Part shown: positions 34,277 through 43,046 of the stretch, one piece after another | Layout of the letters: each line of letters opens with the position of its first letter | How positions within the stretch are numbered: position 1 is the first letter of the stretch | NCBI RefSeq assembly: GCF_004216895.1 | Contig: NZ_SGXE01000001.1 | Coordinates: forward strand, 248,001 to 312,000 | Direction: 5' to 3' | DNA length: 64,000 nucleotides | Origin: Aquimarina brevivitae | Lineage (GTDB): Bacteria > Bacteroidota > Bacteroidia > Flavobacteriales > Flavobacteriaceae | Notes under the pieces: generated by a model | The model's input: the letters and a program-made list of their open reading frames with translations, nothing else | Databases searched by the model: none | What the model was told of the DNA's origin: nothing | Made by a program: the position numbers and the translations under genes

Positions 34277-36064
34277 ATGCGCTTTGGCTTTTTATATATT
34301 TTCTTACTACTGTGCTCGCTATCGTTCAGTCAATCGGAGCAATTGGCCAAAAACTATATTGAACAGGGTCAGTATGAAAAGGCCTTAACAATCTATAAGC
34401 GCTTATACGAGCGTAATCCTAATCGAATGAATTATATTCTAGGATTAGTGGAGGCACACCAGGAATTAGAACAATTTAATGAGGCTGAAAAAATCCTTAG
34501 ATCCAAAATTGATAACAACAGCACTAATGCTCAGCTTATTGTAGAACTTGGTCACCATTACGAACTTCAGGGTCAGCAAGAACAAGCACAAACTTATTAT
34601 CAAAGAGCCCTGGAAACCTATGACAATTTTAATTATAATCAGGCATTTTCATTAGCCCAAACTTTTGAAAAATATAATTTACTGGATGAAGCCGCTATTG
34701 TCTACGAAAAAGGGATGATGAATAACCCAGGATCTAATTTCCACTTACAATTAGCCAAGATTTATGGAGAACAAGGAAAGCTCGAAAAAATGTTCAATAG
34801 CTACATTGCCCTGGTACTACTTCAGCCAAACTATGTCAATGTAATTCAAAGAAACTTTAGCCAATATATAACAGAAGATCCTTTGAATGAAGCGAACATT
34901 ATCTTTAGAAAGCTATTGATCAAAAAACTTCAACAAAATCCTGATGTAATCTTCAATAAAATGCTAAGCTGGTTATTTATACAGCAAAAAGATTTCAAAA
35001 AAGCATTTATACAAGAAAAAGCGATTTATAAAAGGCAAAATGAAGGTGTGCAAAGTATTATTGATCTTGCCCGAATTGCCATTTCTGAAAGAGATATTAA
35101 GTCCGCAACAGAAATCTTAGATTATATTCTTAGCACCGATGCTAATGAAGATATTAAACTGACGGCACATAAAATTATTCTGAAGGCTAAAGTAGATCAA
35201 GCTGAGAAAAAGGATTACGAGGAAATAAATAAACAATATTTAAACGTTTTTGAAAACTACGGCAAATCAAGAGAAACTATAAGTCTTCAAGTTGATTATG
35301 CACATTTTTTAGCCTTTAATCAAGATAAAAAGAAAGAAGGAATTGCCTTCCTTAAAGACCTGATTGATCGTGAACCACTATCCCGTTTTCAAATCTCCAG
35401 GGTAAAAATGGAAATCGCAGACATTTTAGTGTTGGATCAAAAGTTTAATGAAGCATTGATATATTACACTCAGGTGCAAAATGCATTAAAAAATAATTTC
35501 TTAGCTCAAGACGCGCGATTTAAAGTGGCCAAAACAAGTTATTACAAAGGCGATTTTGAATGGGCCCAGATTCAGCTCGATGTTTTGAAATCTTCCACTT
35601 CTCAGCTGATTGCCAATGACGCCATGGAATTAAGTCTGATCATCAGCGATAATTCCTTTGAAGATTCTACCCAGACCGCACTTAAGATTTTTGCAAAAGC
35701 TGATTTATTAGCCTATCAAAATAAAAATCAAGAAGCTATTGCAATGTATGAGCGTATTCTTACGGATCATAAGGGAGAAAAAATAGAAGATGAAGCCTTT
35801 TTGCGACAAGCAAAACTCTATGAAAAAGAACAACTATTCGACAAGGCAAAGGTAAATTACCTTAAAATTATTGAGTTTTATAACACCGATATTCTCGTAG
35901 ACGATGCGTATTACTGGCTTGCAGAATTGTATGCCAACGAATTAGGAGAACCTGAAAAGGCTAAAGAGTTTTATGAAAAAATCATCTTTAATCATGCCGA
36001 TAGTATTTATTTTGTCGAAGCTCGAAAAAAATATAGGGCACTCCGCGGGGATGCAATCAATTGA
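34277..36064 (+). CDS. Secreted tetratricopeptide repeat protein
   Basis: 595 residues. Signal peptide MRFGFLYIFLLLCSLSFSQ, then TPR-type helical repeats along most of the length: YEKALTIYKRLYERNPN near residue 40, QGQQEQAQTYYQRALE near 105, and more near 480-580 (NQEAIAMYERIL, EKAKEFYEKIIF). This implies a periplasmic scaffold for protein contacts. The partner is unknown. It is in the same orientation as serS, with a TATATTTA near-match to the -7 box at 34253-34260, so it may have its own promoter. Confidence 0.85.
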   Translation: MRFGFLYIFLLLCSLSFSQSEQLAKNYIEQGQYEKALTIYKRLYERNPNRMNYILGLVEAHQELEQFNEAEKILRSKIDNNSTNAQLIVELGHHYELQGQQEQAQTYYQRALETYDNFNYNQAFSLAQTFEKYNLLDEAAIVYEKGMMNNPGSNFHLQLAKIYGEQGKLEKMFNSYIALVLLQPNYVNVIQRNFSQYITEDPLNEANIIFRKLLIKKLQQNPDVIFNKMLSWLFIQQKDFKKAFIQEKAIYKRQNEGVQSIIDLARIAISERDIKSATEILDYILSTDANEDIKLTAHKIILKAKVDQAEKKDYEEINKQYLNVFENYGKSRETISLQVDYAHFLAFNQDKKKEGIAFLKDLIDREPLSRFQISRVKMEIADILVLDQKFNEALIYYTQVQNALKNNFLAQDARFKVAKTSYYKGDFEWAQIQLDVLKSSTSQLIANDAMELSLIISDNSFEDSTQTALKIFAKADLLAYQNKNQEAIAMYERILTDHKGEKIEDEAFLRQAKLYEKEQLFDKAKVNYLKIIEFYNTDILVDDAYYWLAELYANELGEPEKAKEFYEKIIFNHADSIYFVEARKKYRALRGDAIN

Positions 36065-36171
36065 AATATTTGAATTATATCCTCACCTTACTCTCTTAAC
36101 TAAAGCATCAAAGGCTTTATTGCTCTAACAAAGAAGAATTAAAATCAGGCACGAAATATAGACCCGTAGCC

Positions 36172-37377
36172 TTATTCACTTTTCTTAACGGTAAAAGTAA
36201 AGGTTGTACCTATTCCCATTTCCGAGTCAAAAGAAATAACACCTCCCATTTTTTCAAGTATTTTTTCAACAATTGATAACCCTAAACCAGTTCCTCTGTT
36301 ACCAAATGAATCCTCAGACGCCAATACTTCAAAAGGTTTAAATATTTTATCCTTATAAACCGGATCAATCCCAGGGCCATTATCTTTAACATAAAATTCG
36401 TACACATCATCCTGCTCTGTCAGCCCAATAACAATTATCGTTTCAGGTTTGTCACAGTACTTAATAGCATTGGTAACCAGATTCTGCAACACTAACAGGG
36501 TACCTGTAGCATTTAGTGTTATGCTTTTTACCTCAGTATCCAAGATTATAGAACAATTAGTATCAGGAATGATCGTAGTCTTCAATTTTGCCAGTAATTC
36601 ATCCGGAAGTATTTTTGATTTATCAGCTACAGACAGTTTATCGACCTTTGAGAACTCCAAAATCTCATCGATCAACTTTGTTAGGCGCTCTGAAGACTCT
36701 TTAACCATATTAAGCAAATCATTTACACTAAAGCCATCGATTGATTCTTTTCTAATGAGTATATCGATGATTTTTTTTATATTATTTAAAGGAGTTTTTA
36801 AGTCGTGTGCGGCAAAATAAGCAAACCTTTCTGTTTCTTCGTTTTTTCTCTTTAATTGTGTAGTTTTCTCTTTTAATTCGTGATTTGCTTTTCGTAATTC
36901 TATTAATTTCATCACCTGGCTCGATAAGGTCTTTAATGCACTTATTTGTTGTTCTGTTAGTTCTTTAGGACTATCATCTAACACGCACAACGTGCCCAAA
37001 GGGAATCCATTTTTCGAAACCAACGGAACACCTGCATAAAAAATTATATTAGGTTTACTAGTTACAAATGGATTATCAAAAAACCGTTTATCTTCTCGTG
37101 TATCCGGGATAATTAAAATATCATTAGGTCGTTCAATCGCATGACCACAAAAAGATAATTCCTTTGGAGTTTCAGAAGTCTCCATACCTACTTTAGATTT
37201 AAACCATTGTCTTTTGTCATCTAATAGACTTACTAATGAAATTTTGGTACCCACAATTTCAGATGCCAATTTTGTTAGATTATCAAATTCTTCCTCTATT
37301 TCAGTTTCCATAATCATGTAGGATTCCAATTCCTTTAGTCGCTCTTTTTCATTGTGGGGATCTTGTGGTGCAATCAT
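36172..37377 (-). CDS. GAF-domain sensor histidine kinase
   Basis: 401 residues and no TM segment, so it is cytoplasmic. A GAF domain covers about 20-165 (LVSLLDDKRQWFKSKVG, LSFCGHAI), of the kind that follows PAS/GAF kinases. A coiled coil at 160-190 leads to the HisKA domain, with the phospho-accepting His in FAYFAAHDLKTPLNNIKK (near residue 190). The HATPase domain at the C-terminus has NLVTNAIKYC, DNGPGIDP and GTGLGLSIVEKILEKMGG. No response regulator is adjacent, so it is an orphan kinase. Confidence 0.92.
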   Translation of the reverse strand: MIAPQDPHNEKERLKELESYMIMETEIEEEFDNLTKLASEIVGTKISLVSLLDDKRQWFKSKVGMETSETPKELSFCGHAIERPNDILIIPDTREDKRFFDNPFVTSKPNIIFYAGVPLVSKNGFPLGTLCVLDDSPKELTEQQISALKTLSSQVMKLIELRKANHELKEKTTQLKRKNEETERFAYFAAHDLKTPLNNIKKIIDILIRKESIDGFSVNDLLNMVKESSERLTKLIDEILEFSKVDKLSVADKSKILPDELLAKLKTTIIPDTNCSIILDTEVKSITLNATGTLLVLQNLVTNAIKYCDKPETIIVIGLTEQDDVYEFYVKDNGPGIDPVYKDKIFKPFEVLASEDSFGNRGTGLGLSIVEKILEKMGGVISFDSEMGIGTTFTFTVKKSE

Positions 37378-37753
37378 AGTTTTTAAGATAAAATTTTTAC
37401 GTATAGTTTTTGATCCTATAGCGCAGCATTAATATACAAATTGTAAGTATGATAAGTTGTAAAAAAATACTATTTATTGGGTCAGGGATTATTCTATATA
37501 ATTTGATCTATCAGTAAAGAAGCTAACCTATTTCACAGATATTTTGGTCTCTGTTTAGCGCTAAATACATAATCATATCAATTAGAATCCTTTATTAGGC
37601 GGATAATTCACCTTAAGGAAACCTCTTAACCTAATTAATTATTTTACACTAACAATCTTGTTTTCAAGATTATTTTAATAAAAATTTAGTATAGCTCCAC
37701 GGCTTATGGTATGGTGATTGAGTTCTAAAAAGAATCATTAGAAACACACTATT
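37378..37753. other. 376-base gap between divergent histidine kinase and WD40-like genes
   Basis: AT-rich, no gene, no RNA recognised. No exact -7 box for either flanking gene was found. Nothing further can be supported. Confidence 0.5.
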
Positions 37754-38347
37754 ATGAAAGGCTTCTCCTGTTACTCATTACTTGTTATGGTAACGCTTAC
37801 CACTTTTTCCTTTGCTCAAGACACGATCCGAACCTATAAGACCAAAATGAGAAATGATATCCCTAATGGCGTATCATTTTCAAATAATGGAAAGTATATC
37901 GCCACTGGGGTTTTTGGAGCCGTTAGGATATGGGATACTGAAACCGGTAGTCACAAAGATTATAAAACGAAGCATAGGAATGAAACCCCTAAATTTGTGA
38001 AGTTTTCTCCTGATGACAATTATATCACAGCCGGAGTTTTTGGAGCTGTACGTGTTTGGAAGGTCAGCACTGGAGATTTTAGAGATTATAAAATTAATAT
38101 TAGAAATATAACTCCTAATTTTTCATGTTTTTCTCCCGATGGAAAGTATGTCGCTGCTGGAGTAAATGGAGCAGTACGTGTATGGAATCTTAAATCAGGT
38201 GTTTTCCTGGATTACCCAACACGCTATAGAAATAGAACACCTAATTTTGTTGAGTTCTCCAAAAACGGTCAGTATATCGCAGCAGGAATTTTTGGAGAAG
38301 TACGAGTGTGGAAACTTTATTATCCAACACAGGCCAAAGCAGAATAA
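37754..38347 (+). CDS. Secreted four-blade WD40-like repeat protein
   Basis: 197 residues. Signal peptide MKGFSCYSLLVMVTLTTFSFAQ is followed by four consecutive 42-residue repeats at about 28-69, 70-111, 112-153 and 154-195. Each has the form RNxTPNFVxFSPDG then YIAAGVFGAVRVW. These are WD40-type blades, but only four, whereas a closed propeller needs six to eight. The repeats are so alike that recent internal duplication is likely. It may close by dimerising or be a fragment-like adhesion module. No T9SS domain is present. Confidence 0.8.
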   Translation: MKGFSCYSLLVMVTLTTFSFAQDTIRTYKTKMRNDIPNGVSFSNNGKYIATGVFGAVRIWDTETGSHKDYKTKHRNETPKFVKFSPDDNYITAGVFGAVRVWKVSTGDFRDYKINIRNITPNFSCFSPDGKYVAAGVNGAVRVWNLKSGVFLDYPTRYRNRTPNFVEFSKNGQYIAAGIFGEVRVWKLYYPTQAKAE

Positions 38348-38384
38348 AACGTAAGCTACGTTAGCTAAATCCCTAATGCTTACC

Positions 38385-38392
38385 TACCTTTG
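38385..38392 (+). promoter_or_regulatory. -7 box for the DUF4286-rsmA pair
   Basis: TACCTTTG is an exact match to TAnnTTTG. It lies 21 bases before the ATG at 38414 and excludes the TTG at 38390 as a start, since that codon is inside the box. Confidence 0.65.
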
Positions 38393-38413
38393 TGGTTCAT
38401 TTATCAAGTTACG

Positions 38414-38725
38414 ATGTTTATATATAACGTTACTATTAATATTGAAGAATCTGCTCACGACGAGTGGTTAGAATGGATGACCAAAGAACATATCCCCGAT
38501 ATGCTGTCCACTGGCAAATTCTTAAAAGCCCTAATGACTAAAGTACTGGTTGAAGAAGAAATGGGCGGTATCACCTACTCTATACAATACACTACAGATA
38601 GTAAAACAACGCTAGAGCAGTATTATAAAGAAAATGCGGATGAGCTTCGTTCTAAGTCAGAACGATTTGCAGGTAAGTTCGTAGCATTTAGAACAGAGCT
38701 TCAGATCATTACTGAACAGCAATAG
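38414..38725 (+). CDS. DUF4286 family protein
   Basis: 103 residues starting [22 protein letters not shown], the standard N-terminus of DUF4286. The ATG is preferred over an in-frame TTG that lies in the promoter. It is probably a small ferredoxin-like alpha/beta fold (dimeric alpha-beta barrel), function unknown. It precedes rsmA by 8 bases, and the pairing DUF4286-rsmA-mgtE is common in Flavobacteriaceae. Confidence 0.9.
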   Translation: MFIYNVTINIEESAHDEWLEWMTKEHIPDMLSTGKFLKALMTKVLVEEEMGGITYSIQYTTDSKTTLEQYYKENADELRSKSERFAGKFVAFRTELQIITEQQ

Positions 38726-38733
38726 GTATTAGC

Positions 38734-39585
38734 ATGAAGCGGAAAAGAAAATCATCTTATACTAAAGAAAGTCGTAAAGGAAGTTCCAAAGGTATTCAGG
38801 CAAAAAAGCATCTGGGTCAGCATTTTCTTAAGGATGAAAATGTAGCGAAAAAAATTGGTGATACCTTAACCCTGAATGGCTATAAAAATGTCATCGAAAT
38901 TGGACCAGGAACAGGCGTTTTAACCAAATATATCTTACAAAAGGAGGTACACCTTATCGCTATGGACCTAGACAGTGAGTCTATCGAATACCTTCAAAAT
39001 GATTTCAAAACAGAACATACCTTTAATAGAGACTCGTCGCTTACTTTTACCATCATTGAAGGTGATTTCTTAAAAGTTAACTTATCAGATCTTTTTGATA
39101 AGGAGCCGGTAGCCATAACTGGTAATTTTCCCTATAACATTTCCTCTCAGATCATTTTTAAAACCATTGAAAACCGGGATCGAATACCAGAATTTACAGG
39201 AATGTTTCAAAAAGAAGTTGCACAGCGTATCTGCGAACAACCGGGTAGTAAAATGTATGGAATCCTATCCGTACTAACTCAGGCATTTTATCATGCCGAG
39301 TATTTATTTTCGGTTCCTCCAGGCGTATTTAGTCCTCCTCCAAAAGTAGATAGTGGTGTTTTGAGACTGATTAGAAAAGAAAACTATAGCCTGCCCTGTG
39401 ATGAAAAACAGTTCTTTAGGGTGGTTAAAATGGCATTTGGTCAACGTAGAAAAACATTGCGCAACAGCCTAAAAGGTTTTGGGATAAGTGATGAAATGAA
39501 GGCTTCAGAATTGTTTGCGCTTAGACCAGAGCAGCTCGATGTCAATCAATTTATTGCACTCACCAACCTCCTTAGCAAGACCTAA
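38734..39585 (+). CDS. rsmA: 16S rRNA (adenine1518-N6/adenine1519-N6)-dimethyltransferase
   Basis: Dimethylates two adjacent adenines in the 3' hairpin of 16S rRNA (KsgA). 283 residues. SAM-binding motif I reads [16 protein letters not shown], and the catalytic motif reads NFPYNISS. The conserved opening [16 protein letters not shown] begins near residue 23 after a basic tail rich in K, R and S. It follows DUF4286 by 8 bases and is co-transcribed. Confidence 0.96.
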   Translation: MKRKRKSSYTKESRKGSSKGIQAKKHLGQHFLKDENVAKKIGDTLTLNGYKNVIEIGPGTGVLTKYILQKEVHLIAMDLDSESIEYLQNDFKTEHTFNRDSSLTFTIIEGDFLKVNLSDLFDKEPVAITGNFPYNISSQIIFKTIENRDRIPEFTGMFQKEVAQRICEQPGSKMYGILSVLTQAFYHAEYLFSVPPGVFSPPPKVDSGVLRLIRKENYSLPCDEKQFFRVVKMAFGQRRKTLRNSLKGFGISDEMKASELFALRPEQLDVNQFIALTNLLSKT

Positions 39586-39612
39586 AATATAATAATAGAT
39601 TTACCCTAAATA

Positions 39613-39644
39613 TTGACTGCTGTGGATTTCTTTGGCTATCTTTG
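39613..39644 (+). promoter_or_regulatory. Complete promoter of mgtE (-33 and -7)
   Basis: TTG at 39613-39615 (-33-like) is followed after 21 bases by TATCTTTG at 39637-39644 (-7, exact). The spacing fits Bacteroidota promoters. It lies 36 bases before the mgtE ATG. Confidence 0.7.
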
Positions 39645-39680
39645 TGTTCATTAAGACAAGTATCCAAACAAAATCTGCCT

Positions 39681-41036
39681 ATGGCTTTTGAAGTAACTGA
39701 AGAACTTTTAGAAAATGTTAAATCCCTGATTGAACAGGAAAACAACCAAGAGCTCAAAAGGTTACTAAATGATTATCACTTTGCCGATATTGCTGAAATC
39801 ACTTCAGAACTAGAGCTTACAGAGGCGACTTATCTTATCAAAATCTTAAATAGTGAAAAAACCTCTGAGGCCCTTATGGAGCTCGAGGATGATTTAAGAG
39901 AACGCATTTTAGAAAATCTTTCTGCCAAAGAAATCGCCGGAGAGTTAGAAGAAATGGATACTGATGATGCCGCTGATGTTATCGCAGAGTTATCCGATGA
40001 ATTGGCTGAAAGTGTAATTTCTGCAATTGAAGATCCAGAACACGCCGGAAATATAGTAGAGCTGCTCTCTTATGGAGAAACCTCTGCCGGTGGATTAATG
40101 GCCAAAGAGTTGGTGAAAGTTAAAGAAACCTGGACGGTCGCAGGCTGCGTCAGAGAAATGCGTAGGCAAGCCAAAAATGTGACCAGAGTGCACTCGATAT
40201 ATGTAGTAGATAAAAAAGGAGTTCTGATCGGTAGGTTATCACTTAAAGATTTATTAACCGCGGATGCCAAATCACATATCAGCGATATTTTTATTCCTAA
40301 AGTAGATTATGTCAACGTAGAAACGGAAGGAGAAGAAGTGGCGCGAATCATGCAAAAATATGATCTCGAAGCTATACCTGTAATTGATAAAAATGGAATA
40401 CTCGTTGGGCGGATTACTATTGATGATATTGTTGATTTTATTAAAGAAGAAGCCGAAAAGGATTATCAGATGGCTGCAGGTATCTCTCAGGATGTGGAAG
40501 CCGATGATAATGTTTGGCAGCTCACCAGAGCACGCCTGCCTTGGCTAGTATTGGGGCTTTTTGGTGGTTTAGGCAGTGTCTTTATTATGGAAGGCTATGA
40601 AGAGATAATGACAGAGCCCAATTATAAAAGTTTATTTTTCTATACTCCGCTTATTGCTGCCATGGCAGGTAATGTAGGAGTACAATCTTCCGCTATCATT
40701 GTGCAAGGTTTGGCTAATAATGCTGTAAAAGGAAGTTTACTGAATCGCTTGATTAAAGAAGTTGGACTTAGCTTAATAAACGGATCAGCGCTAGCGATTT
40801 TAATCATCATATTTGGTTTTGCTATGGGTTATGAGCTTAATTTCAGTTTTACCATTGCCATAGCATTGATGAGTGTAATTATTGTTGCAGCATTGATAGG
40901 CACTTTTGTTCCAATCATTCTTGACAAACGAGGTATCGATCCTGCTATCGCCACAGGACCTTTTATTACAACTAGTAATGATATTTTTGGTATTTTTCTA
41001 TTCTTTTATATCGCCAAAGTTATTTTAGGGATATAA
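39681..41036 (+). CDS. mgtE: MgtE-type magnesium transporter
   Basis: 451 residues from the ATG at 39681 (MAFEVTEELLENVKSL); a TTG upstream falls within the promoter. It has the MgtE N domain (about 20-130) with ELEEMDTDDAADVIAEL, two CBS domains (about 135-265), and five TM segments from about 285 with PLIAAMAGNVGVQSS, where the Mg2+ pore begins. The CBS region senses intracellular Mg2+ and gates the channel. The acidic linker DVEADDN precedes the membrane part. A hairpin terminator follows. Confidence 0.96.
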   Translation: MAFEVTEELLENVKSLIEQENNQELKRLLNDYHFADIAEITSELELTEATYLIKILNSEKTSEALMELEDDLRERILENLSAKEIAGELEEMDTDDAADVIAELSDELAESVISAIEDPEHAGNIVELLSYGETSAGGLMAKELVKVKETWTVAGCVREMRRQAKNVTRVHSIYVVDKKGVLIGRLSLKDLLTADAKSHISDIFIPKVDYVNVETEGEEVARIMQKYDLEAIPVIDKNGILVGRITIDDIVDFIKEEAEKDYQMAAGISQDVEADDNVWQLTRARLPWLVLGLFGGLGSVFIMEGYEEIMTEPNYKSLFFYTPLIAAMAGNVGVQSSAIIVQGLANNAVKGSLLNRLIKEVGLSLINGSALAILIIIFGFAMGYELNFSFTIAIALMSVIIVAALIGTFVPIILDKRGIDPAIATGPFITTSNDIFGIFLFFYIAKVILGI

Positions 41037-41039
41037 AAA

Positions 41040-41063
41040 AACAAGCCTAAAAATAGGCTTGTT
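41040..41063. terminator. Bidirectional terminator between mgtE and peptide gene 1
   Basis: AACAAGCCTA (41040-41049) pairs with TAGGCTTGTT (41054-41063) with an AAAA loop. Flanks are A-rich on the left, giving a T run for leftward transcription. Confidence 0.85.
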
Positions 41064-41086
41064 CAACTTAAAATTTTTACCAAACT

Positions 41087-41281
41087 TTAAATGGCTTCAT
41101 CGCAAGTATAAATCTGTGGACAAGCAGTAAAATAGTAGCAATAGAATGGCCCAGTAACAGAACCACTACAGCTACAACCGCAAAGAGATAGGTCTACTCC
41201 ACACCCCTCACCTTTAACGGTGCTCTGACTTTTTTTTGATAATACGGTAACTCCTTTAATGTTTAATAAATTGGTTTTCAT
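41087..41281 (-). CDS. Cysteine-rich leader-peptide precursor, copy 1
   Basis: 64 residues. The N-terminal part MKTNLLNIKGVTVLSKKSQ followed by STVKG has the LN-x-GV-x-LSK pattern of Bacteroidota GG-type leaders, with KG in place of GG. The core has cysteines at 27, 34, 36, 38, 48, 54 and 60, in the block LCGCSCSGSVTGPFYC and ACPQIYTC. The next leftward copy is about 70% identical over the core. It lies 50 bases before the mgtE end, convergent. The product is likely a secreted modified peptide or bacteriocin; no modification enzyme or transporter is nearby. Confidence 0.75.
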   Translation of the reverse strand: MKTNLLNIKGVTVLSKKSQSTVKGEGCGVDLSLCGCSCSGSVTGPFYCYYFTACPQIYTCDEAI

Positions 41282-41309
41282 TGTGTGATATATTTAATGT
41301 TTGAGTAGC

Positions 41310-41317
41310 CAAATTTA
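41310..41317 (-). promoter_or_regulatory. -7 box of peptide gene 1
   Basis: On the leftward strand it reads TAAATTTG, an exact match, 28 bases before the start codon at 41281. Confidence 0.6.
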
Positions 41318-41503
41318 TAAAAAGATTGTCCCTGGTAAATACCTCTTTTTGCAATTTAAAATACATTTTACATTACCTTAAAAATTTAATAATTAGCCTT
41401 ATTAAAACTACCACTAACACAGAAGTTTATGCTCTTGAATATCTTGAAGTTTTAAAAAATATTGTGATTCATTTATATTGCTAGTTCTATTTCTGAGATA
41501 TAA

Positions 41504-41531
41504 AAAAACAAGCCAGTATTGACTTGTTTTT
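41504..41531. terminator. Terminator after peptide gene 2
   Basis: AAAAACAAG (41504-41512) pairs with CTTGTTTTT (41523-41531), with an imperfect inner CA/TG extension. The flank ATATAAAAAAACAAGCC is the same as at the terminator of peptide gene 1, so the gene and its terminator were probably duplicated together. Confidence 0.8.
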
Positions 41532-41556
41532 CTCCCCTACTTCATCGAGCGTTTAA

Positions 41557-41748
41557 CTAAAATGTTTCTTGGCACGTATATACTTGTGGACAAGCGATAT
41601 ACCAGCTACAATAAATAGGTCCGGTAACAGATCCACTGCAGCTACAGTCACATAGGGATATATCCACGCCCTTTTGACCTTTAACCATTTTTTGAGTTTT
41701 CTTAGATAAAACAGTTACTCCTTGAATGTTCAATAGATTAGATTTCAT
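41557..41748 (-). CDS. Cysteine-rich leader-peptide precursor, copy 2
   Basis: 63 residues from the ATG at 41748 (MKSNLLNIQGVTVLSKKTQK); codons further upstream in frame add a non-conserved stretch. Cysteines are at 33, 35, 37, 47, 53 and 59, in LCDCSCSGSVTGPIYC and ACPQVYTC. The core cysteine spacing is the same as in copy 1, which has one more Cys at 27. A TTTTGGTAAATTTA element (41801-41814) lies upstream and is identical to one before the secreted trefoil protein gene at 48041-48054. Confidence 0.75.
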   Translation of the reverse strand: MKSNLLNIQGVTVLSKKTQKMVKGQKGVDISLCDCSCSGSVTGPIYCSWYIACPQVYTCQETF

Positions 41749-41870
41749 TGTGTAAATTGTATTTAGGTTTAAATTCCTAAAGCGAATCACTTTAGTTCAA
41801 TTTTGGTAAATTTAAAGCACTTAAATTCCACAAAACTGACAATTATTCTGATATTTATACTTTTTCATCT

Positions 41871-42266
41871 ATGAAATCAACTCCCTTTACAGACACAATA
41901 CGCGTTACCGTCTCTCATTTAGATGACATGAAACATGTGAATAATGTGGTCTATTTACAATGGGTTCAGGACATTGCAAAAAAACATTGGGAATCTAAAA
42001 CGTCTGAAAATACCAGATCGACTTACGTATGGGTAGTATTAAATCACTACATTGAGTATCACTATCCCGCAGTTTACAATGATGAATTATTAATGGAAAC
42101 CTGGATTGAAAACCATAAAGGTGCTAAAAGCGAAAGGCACACTAAAATCACCTTAGCAAAAACCGGACAGCTAATTTTAACCGCAAAAACTACCTGGTGT
42201 TTATTGGAAAAGAAAAGGCTTAAGCCCGTACGCATTACGGAAGAAATTAGCAATCTATTTTCATAG
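41871..42266 (+). CDS. Acyl-CoA thioesterase, hot-dog fold (4HBT/YbgC-like)
   Basis: 131 residues, single hot-dog domain. VSHLDDMKHVNNVVYLQWVQD is the YbgC-type motif, where an Asp near the start is catalytic. These enzymes hydrolyse acyl-CoA thioesters; the chain length here is unknown. The gene is alone, divergent from peptide copy 2, and ends in a hairpin shared with the convergent lipoprotein gene. Confidence 0.9.
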   Translation: MKSTPFTDTIRVTVSHLDDMKHVNNVVYLQWVQDIAKKHWESKTSENTRSTYVWVVLNHYIEYHYPAVYNDELLMETWIENHKGAKSERHTKITLAKTGQLILTAKTTWCLLEKKRLKPVRITEEISNLFS

Positions 42267-42315
42267 CTATGAGACATTAAACTTTCATGAAGTATAAAAA
42301 TTATTGGACATAAAA

Positions 42316-42343
42316 AAAGATGCGTATTCGAATATGCATCTTT
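42316..42343. terminator. Bidirectional terminator, thioesterase/lipoprotein
   Basis: AAAGATGC (42316-42323) pairs with GCATCTTT (42336-42343), and TATTC/GAATA extends the stem after one G-T pair. It is a nearly continuous 28-base palindrome between convergent genes. Confidence 0.85.
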
Positions 42344-42371
42344 CTTTGATTTTAAATATTTTACCTACCGA

Positions 42372-42806
42372 CTAATTATTACAATCCTTCATTACGTCAT
42401 AATAACGTCTGTACTCTACTATAGTTACAATACTATCTTCTTCTCTCAGAGTGAAAGAATTCCACTTAATTGCATTTTCCTTAGAAACTACTTTTTTGGA
42501 ATATCCTTGATATACAATTTCTAAAAATGACTCATCCGTCAGTTTACTAGGATCAACGAATATTTCGAATTTTCCTTTTTTATCGGTTGAAGTACTGATA
42601 CATTTTTCATCATTAACGATTAACTTAACAGCGGCATAACTAATTTTTTCTCTCTTCTTATTAATTACCGTACCTCCGATAACAATATCTTCTTCAAATG
42701 AGAAGTCTTCTCCTTCTGTTATTACATCCGTATTAGAGGAGTTCTCTTGGGTTTTACAACTTAATACTAGGATTCCTGCAAGTAATAATAAAGCTATTTT
42801 TTTCAT
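42372..42806 (-). CDS. Lipoprotein with CarboxypepD_reg-like domain
   Basis: 144 residues. MKKIALLLLAGILVLSC is a lipoprotein signal ending in the lipobox cysteine. The mature part is a single carboxypeptidase-regulatory-like fold: IGGTVINKKREKISYAAVKL, then TDKKGKFEIFV and YQGYSKKVV. The role is unknown. It is a stand-alone gene, 240 AT-rich bases from the next gene. Confidence 0.82.
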   Translation of the reverse strand: MKKIALLLLAGILVLSCKTQENSSNTDVITEGEDFSFEEDIVIGGTVINKKREKISYAAVKLIVNDEKCISTSTDKKGKFEIFVDPSKLTDESFLEIVYQGYSKKVVSKENAIKWNSFTLREEDSIVTIVEYRRYYDVMKDCNN

Positions 42807-43046
42807 ATACTAAATTTGGGTATTTCAATTACGTTTAACATAGTATTTCGTTACAAAAAAATACTACTTTTTTCCTGATCGAAAGGTACAAAAAATATTA
42901 GTTCTCTATTGTTTAAAGCCAAAAACTAATATTATCTTATTTTTTTAACGTTATTGCAGAAATTTTAATTAAATACGGTCAAAAAATCACTCAGTTATAA
43001 AAAGAACCGCAATATACTAGTATAAATAATACATCTTTTATAACCG

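Noticed and set aside
36449..36820. 123-codon open frame antisense to the histidine kinase
   Set aside because: It is antisense to the HisKA/HATPase coding region, with no domain and no promoter.
38390..38413. TTG start for the DUF4286 protein
   Set aside because: The codon lies inside the exact -7 box at 38385-38392, so it cannot be on the mRNA; the ATG at 38414 matches the family start.
39642..39680. TTG start for mgtE
   Set aside because: It falls within the -7 box TATCTTTG at 39637-39644; the ATG at 39681 is used.
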